A stretch of DNA of 64,000 nt from Silurus meridionalis (taxonomy: Eukaryota; Chordata; Actinopteri; Siluriformes; Siluridae). A program made the position numbers and the translations under genes. The notes under the pieces are model-generated. The model did not search any database. It was given only the letters and a program-made list of their open reading frames with translations, and was not told where the DNA came from. The DNA is taken from the NCBI RefSeq assembly GCF_014805685.1, contig NC_060886.1:27303152-27367151 (forward strand), given 5' to 3'. Below, in pieces: positions 34,915 through 45,800 of the stretch (the first letter of the stretch is position 1; the number at the start of each line of letters is the position of its first letter).

Positions 34915-36350
34915 AAAGCTGTAAATGTTAACCATAATCAGTAATCTTATGTTGGAGATTTAAACTACAATTTGATAATGATCTAGCTAAGTTTTGTTCT
35001 ATTAGACATGTTTTAAAGTGACTGCTGACAAGCTAAGATAAGAGGAAAGGTCTAAGCTTGTATGTCGATAGAAACCGCTGAGCTAATGGAACAATTGTTT
35101 AGTCATTAGATTATTCAATGTGTATGTGCTAACTATGTTGAACCAACTCTCAAGGTGGAATTGTATGGGTTATTTTTACCATAAGTAACACCAACAATAC
35201 CACAGTAAAGAGTAGAGTTAACTGCTGAATTTTAACATGTAATGCTTCTCCCACAGCATTTAGAGGTGCTACACCTTAAACTTAAGTGATTCTTTGGTAA
35301 TAGGCTTTCAGCCCATTCAATGTTTATTTATTGTTAATGTGCCCAGTGTTTACATAGAAAACTCCAGATACACTGAGAATTTTTATGTGTGAAAAGGGGA
35401 GGTGGGCAATTTCTTTCAGTTTCCCTGAGTTTTTCAGAATCACCAAACAAAGATGGCTGAACGTATGGTAGCATTGTCCTTTCCACTGACGAGAATGATG
35501 CAAGAATACACAGAGCAACAACCAGCACTTAATGCTGGTTTGGTGAAGACGAGACCATATCAACAGACATCATTCGAACCAAAAGAGCAATTAGATTGTT
35601 AAAAAATATCCCAGAATTGTATTTTTTCTATTTCGGTTTAATTTGGAATGTAACTTTTAAGATTTCTGTATGTATGTATGTATGTTTATTCGTTATAGGC
35701 CAAATATTATGTTGTATGTGTTCCATGTTAAGATGTCAGATTTCAGACAATTTTATGATCACTATACGACATTCCCATCGTTTATGATTTGGGTTTTTTT
35801 TATTTATTTTTTTTATTATTAATTATTATTATTATTATTATTTAGTTTTTGTGTATGTAATTTTCCTATTTTTGACAGTGTATTATGTTCTACTGTATTT
35901 GTTTTATGTTAAGATGTCAGATTGCGTATGATTCAATGTTCACTGTAGGATGCCTCTATTGGTTATGATAGTTCCTGAAGGCAGCCATTCCAAACCCAGT
36001 TAAAATTGTACATATAGACAAATATTTTATAGAGCTATGACTAATAAGTTTGCTCAATTGGATGAAACAGGTGTGCCTAAGTTGGTGACCCAATGATGGA
36101 TAAGATTTTACATATAACAAAATTTTTGGAGAAACCTGCGTGGTAAACATGCCGAATGGGATGAAGCGATAACCGGTGTGCATGAGGTGATGTTTCAATG
36201 ACGGGTAAGATTCTCTGAGGGCCGAAGGAGGACAGCCTAAGGCAGGGCTTCACCACCACTGGGCACCTGCCTAAGAAAGGAGGTGTAATCTGTGTAAAGG
36301 GAGTGGATGTGATGCTTCAGTGCCAAAAGCATCAAAGGGGGGACTGTAAG
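34915..36350. other. Unassigned interval, no gene seen
   Basis: About 1.4 kb without supported genes. Contains a (TTA)n-rich stretch near 35810-35850 and a loose internal repeat (ttaagatgtcagattt near 35730 and ttaagatgtcagattg near 35910). Open frames of 60-80 codons show no recognised domain. Confidence 0.4.
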
Positions 36351-36782
36351 TACAGTGGAACCCCGTTGTACGAGCATAATTCGTTCTTGAAAATTGCTCG
36401 TGTGTCCATTTGCTCGTATGTTCAAACTGATTTTCTATAGGAATGAATGTAAAAGTGATTTAATCCTTTCCGAGATCATCGCTTATTTCTGCACTTAAAA
36501 AAGTATTTGTAGCCTATTTTTAAAAACAAATACACAGCAAATGACCGTAATATAAACATAATTTAACACTAACTCGTGTGATAGTGGTTGATTGCGAGTG
36601 TGAGACGCACAAAACGCTCGTAACCTCCTCAGTTTCCATGTAATTCTATTTACTTTCGTTTTCACAGCACCATCACTGATTTTCTTAGGAGACGTTTTTC
36701 AGGGTAAAATTTTGCGAGCAAGTTTGTTCGTATCTCCATTTGCTCGTACTATAGCTTGCTCGTACAACAGGGTTTCACTGTA
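36351..36782. mobile_element. TA-flanked MITE, 432 bp
   Basis: Ends TACAGTGGAACCCCGTTGTA and, inverted, TACAGTGAAACCCTGTTGTA; both continue CGAGCA. Target duplication is TA. The interior (ctcgtatgttcaaactg, gttcgtatctccatttgctc) is non-coding. Structure fits a Tc1/mariner or pogo-type non-autonomous element. Confidence 0.85.
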
Positions 36783-37300
36783 TTACAGACTGCCTCAATC
36801 CAGATTCCACCCCATGCTATACCAAATTCAGCTCATCCACAAAACAGCCTAAAATTAATAAGAAGTATTTATGTAGTTTGATGTAGAATTTAAGCTGTAT
36901 CAATCTTAATCATAGACTTAACTGAATCAGTCTGTGAGAGGCAGCAAGCCATCAAGGACTATCTCTAACCAAAAGGTGTCTGAGACCATGAATATTATTT
37001 AAACAATACCCTATCCTGTCCTGCTGGGGGGCCGAATACCCTATCCTGTCCTGCTGGGGGGCCAGCAAAGGTGTCAACAACAGTGACCTCCGCCTCGATC
37101 ACCCAGCCAGTTGTTCCTTCATGCATTTAAAGGATAACTCTGGTTTATACTTCAAAGGGAAGAACAATATAAAATATCTGGGCAGAGTTTGCTCTGGGTT
37201 CTTTCTGACTCAGATGAACCCAAAGTGCTTCATGTACTTTGTCACTGCTACTCTGTTATAAACTTCTTCATTACGATCTTCGTTGTCCTCATCATTTTTT
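36783..37300. other. Unassigned interval, no gene seen
   Basis: Contains a short tandem duplication (ccctatcctgtcctgctggg twice, about 37005-37062) and otherwise unique sequence up to the LINE fragment. Confidence 0.45.
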
Positions 37301-38341
37301 CTTACACAGTGTTCAGATTGAGGGTTGAGGATACCTGGTTTCCCAACCTAACAGATTGGGGTCTGTTAGTGCGAAAGTCCAGAATCCATCTGCAAGTGGA
37401 GGTGCAGATACCCAGGTCACTGAGCTTAGTAATCAGTACAGTGGGGAGGACTGTATTGAATGCAGAGCTATAGTCAATGAACAGCATTCTGATGTAGGTG
37501 TTGCTTTTATCCAAGTGTTGCTTTTATCCAGGCATACTCGTGTGGGTCCAGTGTAGGTGGTAGGCCCGCAGTGAGGTGATTCAGGACCAGTTTCTCAAAG
37601 CACTTCATAGCAATGGGGGTGAGTGCAACTGGGCGAAAGTCATTCAGGCATTCGGCAGCCGAGTGCTTAGGCACAGGTATGATGGTTTTCAGGCATGTAG
37701 GAACTGTGGCTTGGGCCAGTGACAGGTTGAAAATGTCAGTAAAAACCTGTGCCAGTTGTCCAGCGCATGCTCTTAAAACACGTCCCGGTATGCCGTCAGG
37801 GCCAGCTGCCTTGCGTGCATCCACTCTGCTAAACACTAAAGAGACGTCCGTTGTTGAGAGTGAAAGTGGGCTGTAAGCAGTAGAAGAGTCCGTGGTTGTT
37901 GTGAAATGTCCTGTGTTTTGGTGAAAATTAGCAAAAAAAGTGATTGAGTTCATCCGGTTGGAATGCACTGCTGGTTGGTTGAGCTGTAGGTTTGTAGTCT
38001 GTGATTGACTGGATGCCTTTCCACATGCGCCTGGGGTCAGAGTTGTGGAAGTGCTCTTCTATGTGGAGTTTGAATATGAGTTTTGCTTTCCTGATGCCTC
38101 TTTTCAGGTTGGCCCTGGCTCTGTTGTAGTCCTCTGCACTGCCAGATTTAAAGGCAGCATCTCTTGCTTTCAACAGGAGACGGACTTTAGAGTTCCACGG
38201 CTTCTGATTAGGAAAGCATTTCATATGTTTGACTGTAGTGACATTGTCAATGCATGAGTTAATATGGTCTAAAACAGATGATGTGTAAATGTCCATGTCT
38301 GTGTGAGAGTCCAGTGTGGCCTGTGTAATTGTGTAAAACAT
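37301..38341 (-). mobile_element. LINE fragment, same family as 31.3-34.9 kb element
   Basis: On the minus strand: endonuclease end, [65 protein letters not shown], a short internal deletion, [11 protein letters not shown], then it stops shortly before the catalytic YADD box. Both ends are truncated and several frame breaks exist. It keeps an uninterrupted gatgtaggtgttg site near 37490 that is split by a MITE in the copy at 56 kb. Confidence 0.85.
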
Positions 38342-39198
38342 AGCGGATTTGGTGTTTGATTTGAGACTTGGCGCAAAAATAAAACAAAAGTTTACTGATT
38401 AAAATTATTTTTATTTGGAGTTTATTTATTTATTTTATATCCAAGTAAAGAAGGGACGTCGTGGATAAATGTATTTTTTGCCGAAGGTTTTAATTTCGCC
38501 TCTTTTATATTTAGTTATTTATTCATGTATTTATACTTTTTATAAACATGGTAAAAACAGAAATGCGTGCTGAATTGATTAATAACATTAATAAAATTTA
38601 GTGCCGTTTACAATAATTTGTTTACATCACTGACTCCCTCTGTCTCTTCCACGTTAACCCCAAACTTCTTATTGCCTTCTGCCTGCTCATTCTTAGCTCT
38701 TAGCTTCGTAAACTAATCTAGATCTGTGGTAAATGACAGTCAGGACTTTATACACCAGCGGATTGAAAGAGACGCGCAGTAACAGGAAATCGGTTGTTCG
38801 GCTGAAATCAGCACACAGTGAAAATAAAAAATATCGATTTGACCAAATTAATGGATTAAAACTAAAGTAACGAGTGGGTTTTGAAAATGTAAAAAGTAAA
38901 AAGTACAGATATTTGTGTAAAAATGTAACGAGTAAAAGTAAAAAGTTGTCTAAAAAATAAATAGTGGAGTAAAGTACTGATACCAGAAAAATCTACTTAA
39001 GTACAGTAACAAAGTATTTGTACTTCACTACTTCCCACCTCTTAGCTGGTTATAGAAACAGGTGAATTTGAACACGGGCCACGTCCTTAACTGTCAGTCT
39101 CACACTGCCCTCTTGTGGCACTGTCAGGACTTGCTGTTTGTTAAATTCCAATAATATTAAAACTTTTTCGTCCATTTGTCTTTTAGTTATATTCATGG
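38342..39198. other. Dispersed-repeat interval, no gene seen
   Basis: 38342-38640 shares ggagtttatttatttatttt, gacgtcgtg and ttcgcctcttttatattt-like words with 46770-46990. 38850-39040 is a member of the tactttact-type family (taccagaaaaatctacttaa, gtatttgtacttcac). No coding sequence. Confidence 0.5.
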
Positions 39199-39326
39199 TA
39201 GTGATGGGAAGTCCGATTCTTTTTTGCGAATCAGTTCTTTCGGACAGTTCATTTCAAAGAACCGGTTCAAAAAACGGTTCACCAGTTCTTTTACGTCCTT
39301 ACGTCATGACTTCATGCATATCCAAA

Positions 39327-40187
39327 TACAGTGGAACCTCGGGTTACCAATTTAATTCGTTCCGTACTTTATTCGTAACCTGAAAAGTTCGTATCCCGAG
39401 ACAAATTTCCCCATAATAATGAACAGCAACTTCGGTAATTCGTTCTGGACAACCAAAAATATTACTTAAATAAAAATAAAGCCAATATTCACTAATATTA
39501 TTTACTTTTAACATGTTATATTAAAATCATACCACATAAAAACATACAAAGAGGAAAACATCTTTACCGGTAGTTTCCTTTGAGAAGACTCGCTGCAGGA
39601 GGCGGCGTTCGTAGAAGGGGAGGAGGAGAGTTATTGTTTGGAAGGAGAATCTTATTATATTATATTATTTATATATTATTATATATTATATTATAGAATA
39701 TTAAAGACAGTGTTATTAACACGAACGCTGAGACAATTGTTGCATTAGAGGAAAATGAGAGCTGTTTCTTTAAGGCTACTATCAGTTGGTATTGAAGTCC
39801 AGAGTGAAATTCATTATGGGTATTGTACTTCGGAAAAGACTGTAACCCTGCTAATCTATCTTCATAAAAACAAGTAAAGTGGTTATGCATCGGCTAATGT
39901 TGTCCATCTCATCATTTCACGAGCATCAACTAACGAGTTGTTACGCTGCTGCCGGGAAAAGTTCAAGCGGATAAGTAACACGATGCTCTCGCTAGGGACA
40001 CAGGACGCTAACTGATGTGACGAGCTGCGTGGATAGAGCAAAACAACCAACTTGCCTGCGATTTTTGGTGGCGACGTTCGTATCCCGATATATTGTTCGT
40101 AACCAGGGGCAAAAATTTTGATGAACTGCGATTCGTAACCTGAATTATACGTATGCCGGGGCGTTCGTAACCCGAGGTTCCACTGTA
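39327..40187. mobile_element. TA-flanked MITE, 861 bp, nested in hAT element
   Basis: Terminal inverted repeats start TACAGTGGAACCTCGGGTTA at both ends. A second copy, 864 bp and nearly identical, is at 47900-48763. Internal repeats of attcgtaacctga and gttcgtatcccgaga lie near the ends. A 73-codon minus-strand frame is identical in both copies but carries no known domain. Confidence 0.9.
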
Positions 40188-40473
40188 TCATCTTAGTGGA
40201 TGAACATACACATTAAACACATTTAAATAAAGTCATGTCTATTGCATGAGGGCATATAGCTTATCTGTTTAAATTAAATCATCATCATCATCTTAGAAAT
40301 TTACTTACATTTACGTTTTGCACTAAATCACCCAATACAGGCACTGATGTGCAAAACGTTGTTGTTAGTAAATAAACTTACTTTTCATTTAAGTCCTCAG
40401 TTCACCTGTGCTCATATATCAGCAGCTCATCACCAGCCTTTACAGTATGTCGAACGCATCTGATTCGGAGTCC

Positions 40474-40480
<7 letters not shown>

Positions 40481-40521
<41 letters not shown>
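40481..40521. repeat. (GT)n microsatellite
   Basis: About 20 GT units within the hAT element. Confidence 0.9.
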
Positions 40522-40524
<3 letters not shown>

Positions 40525-41071
40525 ATGTCAGACAGCACAGGTACTGCTCGGTAGGTCGCCCATGCTCAGTATCAACAATTCGTTGGTATCAGTAGTATGT
40601 CGGACTTGTCCGAAGGAAGCGGTTCTTGATACAGTACTGGTGACTCGAGAACAGCAGTATGTGTGCTGCTCGGAATCGGCAGGTATGCCGCATGCTCAGT
40701 GGTGATCACTTGTTCAGCAGCATGTTTCAGTTTAATGTGTGTACTGTTGGAGAAACTAGAAAAGAACCCCATTCTCAGGGATATTGATTTATTTTGAGTC
40801 GGATAGACGGTCATACACATTCAAAAGTGAGTAACTTGAGTAATTTTGTTGATTAGTGCTGATTTGAAACGCGAACTGTTTCGAACGATTCAGTCCCATT
40901 TGGTGAACCGGATCACTAAAAAGAACCAGTTCAAATAAACGATTCGTTCACGAACCGGACATCACTAATTCATGGGCGTAAATCCCAGGGGGGACGGAGG
41001 GGATGTGAAATATTTAGAAACACCTGTCTTGACCAAGGAGCTGTTTAATAATTTTTATTTTATTAAAATTT

Positions 41072-41140
41072 TGTCTACCTACCTACCTACCTACCTACCT
41101 TCCTTTCTTCTTTCCTTCCTTCCTTCCTTCCTTCCTTCGG
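41072..41140. repeat. (CTAC)n/(CTTC)n microsatellite
   Basis: CTAC units pass into CTTC-type units, immediately before the DIRS fragment. Confidence 0.9.
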
Positions 41141-41164
41141 CAACATTGGTTGTGTATGTGCAGG

Positions 41165-41748
41165 AGCAAGTGGCTGACACTGTAGAGCACGGCTATGCGA
41201 TTCAGTTCAGGTCTCGCCCCGCCCCGGTTCAACAAGCTCTCTCCCACTGAGGTTGGCTTTTGAGGTCAAAGCGTACTAATATCAGGTCCTTCGGTTCGGC
41301 CTTGCCTTGTCAACCCGCACCTTCACAAAGACATCCGTATCCTTAATTATATCAACGATTGGTTGATATTAGCTCAATCGGAGCAGTTAGCGGTCTGGCA
41401 TTGAGATGTCTCTCTCACATGAAGGAGTTGGGGTTTCGGCTAAATGCTCGGAAGAGTGTGCTTTTCCATCACGGAGAACCACCTAGCATGGCGTCATATG
41501 GGATTTGACAACTATGCGTTGTCCAGCACCAACATTGCATCCATCCTTACGATGGTCAGGAAGGTCAGAGAATGGCAGTCACTCACTGTCAGGCAGTTCC
41601 AGAGACTGCTTGGGTTCATGGCAGCAACGTCCAATGTCATTCCATTTGGCCTCCTGTATATAAAACCCCTTAAGTGGTGGCTCAGAGCCCAAGGGTTCTC
41701 TCGGAAGGACAATCCCCTTTGCACAATTAAGGTCACACACAAACTGTG
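41165..41748 (+). pseudogene. DIRS-type retrotransposon RT/RNase H fragment
   Basis: Reading across frames: LHKDIRILNYINDWLILAQS, then GFDNYALSSTNIASILTMV, LTVRQFQRLLGFMAATSNVI and PFGLLYIKPLKWWLRAQGFS. The order and wording fit the RT thumb and RNase H of DIRS elements. The usual YLDD catalytic box reads YIND, and stops break the first third. No tyrosine recombinase or split repeats are visible, so it is a truncated relic. Confidence 0.75.
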
Positions 41749-41940
41749 ATGAGTCTATGTATGCTTGCTCTAATTGGTCATAATTACCTGTCAATATGTT
41801 ATGCAAATAACGCTTTTCGGTTCATGCTAGCTGTCCAAGAGACATGCAGTGTTTTTGTATGGGTAAAAGTGTAACTATTAAAGTTCAATGATTAACTGTG
41901 TGTTCAGAGCATACCAGCTTTCTAATTATTACATCACAAC

Positions 41941-42439
41941 TGTCAGGGTGCGAGCGAAACAGAAGGCGGAAGCCGGAGTACAGCTCACTCGGGTTTTAAT
42001 TACAAGTGTGAGGGACAGAGATACACATGAGCACACACGCACGCACACACACACGCACACACACACGCGCGCACGCGCACACGCACACGGCAGTCCTTCG
42101 GTTGAGAGAGTCCAAGGTGCGCTTTGGGAGAAGTTGTGGAGTCCGAATGGAACGGATAAATAGAGTCCTGTGTAAAAACCGAAACACGAAAACATAGACC
42201 GCACGTCAGGTCCAACACATACAATAACGAACGGGGAGTGAGTGGGAATGAGGGGTTTATGTAGGAGTGGGGTGGAGTGATGATGAGTCCCAGGTGTGAA
42301 TAGTTAAGCCTGGGGCTCCAGAGAGAGTGGAGGCATGAGAGACAACGAGCCCCAGGTGTGCGTGGTTAAGCCTGGAGCTCTAGGGAGAGCGGGGGGCATG
42401 AGAGCCACAAAAGGGGGCATGGCAGGTGGATCCCTGACA
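41941..42439. mobile_element. Solo LTR, 499 bp, with 5-bp target duplication
   Basis: Starts TGTCAGGGTG and ends GGATCCCTGACA, the TG...CA ends typical of LTRs with short inverted termini. ACAAC flanks it exactly on both sides (41936-41940, 42440-42444). A (CA)n tract lies at 42028-42090. No internal retroelement region is present, so it fits an LTR-LTR recombination product. A related end occurs near 14900-14916. Confidence 0.8.
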
Positions 42440-42444
42440 ACAAC

Positions 42445-42836
42445 CTTACCACACATATGCAGAAATAGATGTTGACTGCTTTGCTCTATGTCATGCAACA
42501 ATATCTAATACATTTAGGTGAAGATGTACCAGAAAAAAATAGTCATTAAAGTCAAATGGATTTATTTTCATTTTAACTATATACAGTTGGAACAGTACAC
42601 AGAAAAAGGGAACAATATTCCTCATCTGACAGTCGCTATGTACTTTGGGGTGGGGATTATTATTACACAGTCTGGCCATGAGTGCCCTAATGCTTTGGTA
42701 TCATTTGCAAGATAAAAATGGTGAAAGTGTATGTAAAGGGTCCACAATGCTGGTAGCTTTGCAAGTCCAGGTGAGGTTCTCCACAGGTGAATTTTATTTA
42801 TTTAAGTAGTTTAAAAGATAAACCACTATAGTGATT
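42445..42836 (-). other. 3' region of ICE1-like copy B
   Basis: No ORF. 42720-42800 (gtccacaatgctggta, ccaggtgaggttctccacagg) weakly matches the 3' flanks of copies A and C, meaning the flank was duplicated with the gene. The AATAAA expected on the minus strand is not clear close to the stop. Confidence 0.45.
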
Positions 42837-45800
42837 TTAGATTTTTGGCCTTATCTGATGACAAAGAAGGCCGATTTTCTTAAGGCACATAGTGACAGCT
42901 GGGGGAACGGGCTGCCTGATTTTTTGCTGCCATGATATCAAAGCCTTCAGTGCTTCTTCAGGGTTGCTGGCTGACAGATCATGAATGGCATAGATCACAG
43001 AGAGCTGCACTTCCCAGGACATACCTGCATACAAAATACATAAAATATTAGGACTTTCCTTGATGTGGTTAATAAAGAACCAAAAATAAAGCTAGATAAA
43101 GAACATGTTTATTTGTTTTAATGATACCTTTTGAGAGGTTTTGATTTCCAAACTCAATCATGTTTTTTGCAAGATTTTCAACTAACATGTTCTCCTTAAG
43201 TCCTTGTTTTCCAAGTCGCCCTGTTTTAGTTGGAAAAAGAACATGAGTGAAAAACTGAAGAATCTGGAAATTATGTGAGATACAGGATTTAAAGTAAACT
43301 TACCAAGTAGCCTGAACACTGCTCCTAAACAGATGCCTCGGAATGGTGTTTGCCCAGATCTTGTTTTCCTTAGCCAAGTGTTCAGGATCAGCCAAAGGTC
43401 CATTCTAGTAAATAAAAAAGAGAGGAATTGGATATGTTGGAGTGTCTTTGTAATGGTGATAGACCAGCCATTGTGGTTTTATGATATATTGTAAGTTTAT
43501 GCAACAAAGACTGGAAAATTTGCAATATTTTATACAACCACTAGATTATTGGCCCCATAATGTAAAACCTCAGGCATAAGAATTTAGTCATAAAGTCACA
43601 CCGATAGTGAAAAACGTATAGCTAAATTTACACACTTTCAGTAGCTCTGACTGTCTGAGCATTAATCCCGGAAACTTCTTTAAAAAATGCTAAATAAACA
43701 TTTCCTCACAGAAGCCATCACTATATCAACATTTACCCAATTTTACCCCAAGAGTTCTTATTGCATAAAATATTTAATACAAAAATGTCTGCCTAAATAT
43801 AAACTTTGCAACTGAAATACTCTCAGTGTTGATGTTATAGAAAAATAATAAATAATGTATGACCTTTTAGATTCAAGTAGTTTGAAAACTAGAAAGCTGA
43901 GAATTAAATATGCGTTCAATACCGTATAATATTGTTAAGAGTCCATGGCCAGCCCAGTTGTGCACACAGAAGATCTACGCTGAAGATGTAGTTCCAGGCA
44001 GCATCACAGAGATCATAACCATACCAGCTGCTCTTCTGGAACCTTAGACTGTGGTCTTCAAAAAGATCCTTCAGTGTGCAAACAATCATATTGTAGATGT
44101 TTCCTGGAGGGTCCTGGCAGAAAATAGATATTTTCTTTAATAACCAGTTCAGTAAAATGATGTTTACAATAATGTGGTGATAACTGAAAGGTGACAATTT
44201 TAGGTACAATGTTTACTTCCACTAATAAAAAGCCTAAAATAGTGATGTCCTTTAACACTTTTTGCTTGAACTATAAAGAAATAACTAATAACTAATAATC
44301 AACATGAATGGATGATGGAAATTGTCCCACTATATTACACTGACAATTGAAAATCAATAATTATGACGATTACCATAACTGTTCTGGCCTGATAGTGATA
44401 AACAATGAAACTAAGAGGAACACTGAGAATCAGCTACTTACCTCATCCCAGTACATATACTTGCTGAGCAAGTCTAATATGTTTCCATCTGCCTTCATTT
44501 TGCTCACTATATGAATAGCTCTGCATAAAGCGCTGTCATGGGAGAAAATACATGGCCATGCTGTCACCATGACCATAATCAGTTTGGGGGCTTCAGGAAA
44601 GTCTGCAAAGCAACAAAATATTAGAACATACATACACTGGATGGAAAGAAATACAGTGGATATAAAAAGTTGACACACCATTATGAAGTTGCAGGTTTTT
44701 CAAATATAGGACAGTAACAACAACATAACATTCTGTCCTCTGAGATAAAGCTTCTAACAATTTTACATTTAAACATGACAATGACCCAAAGCACACATCA
44801 AAATCAACAGATTCAAGGCTTCAGACAAGGATAATCAAAGTCATGGAATGGCACAACCAGAGCTTAGACCTCAATCCCATCAAAATCAATAAAATGACCT
44901 AAAAAGAGCCATACACAGGAGATCACCTCACAATTTAAAGCAGCTTGAACTTTTTTGCAAAGAAGAGTGTGATACAATTCCACGGTCTAGATGTGTGAAG
45001 TTATTCATATTTATGTGTGATGTATTCAAAAAGACTTAAAGCTGTAATAAAGGCAAAAGGTGCTTCCACGAAGTGTTAGTTGGGAGCAGTGTGCGGATTT
45101 CTGGGTAGTTGTTTTTATTTAAAATGTTCCAAATCATGACATATTAATTTTTCTCTGCTGGATTTTTGTTAATGTAACAATCTGACATTTATGTTCTTAT
45201 TTTAGTCTTAATCTTTCAAAAACCTACAATTTCATAAGGGTATGTACACTTTTTATATCTATTGAACATAACCAAAAACAAGACACAGTTGGATTCTTTG
45301 TATCATTGTCCGAATCATTTTTAGTAGCTATGTAATGAAATGGCAATATAATCTCACCTTCTTTAAGAAGTCTGTAGGCGAGGGCATGTGCTTTATGAGA
45401 GTCTGCCCTCTGCTGACACAAGCCCACATAAACCCTACAGTAAGACTGCAGGAGGTCATGTACTGTAGACTCTTTCTCTGCCTTGATCAAGTCCAAAATT
45501 AAAGAGAGAAACATCTCTGCTGAAGACTAAATGAGACGGAAAAAAATGATCATCCAAAATCCAACTAAATCAAACATGTATTCAAATCATGTATTCAAAG
45601 CAAATATTAGGAATCTAAAACTTGACTGTAGATTAGGTTTGGGAAAACTACCAGACATTGCATAAACCAAAACCTGGAGTAAACATTTTACATGGCACAT
45701 CATATCTACTGTTCAATTTAAAAACATCAGGACCAATGCATTATGGATTGACTTTTAAAAATGAAAAAACTCCACAATCCACAGCTAATGAATAAAGAGG

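Larger units (their letters stand above)
39199..40967. mobile_element. hAT-type non-autonomous element with 8-bp target duplication
   Basis: ATTCATGG at 39191-39198 and 40968-40975 is a perfect 8-bp duplication, the hAT hallmark. Ends read TAGTGATGGGAAGTCCGATT and, inverted, TAGTGATGTCCGGTTCG. Inner sequence repeats gaaccggttc-type words. A second MITE (39327-40187) is nested in it, with a (GT)n at 40481-40521. No transposase was recognised in the rest. Confidence 0.85.
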
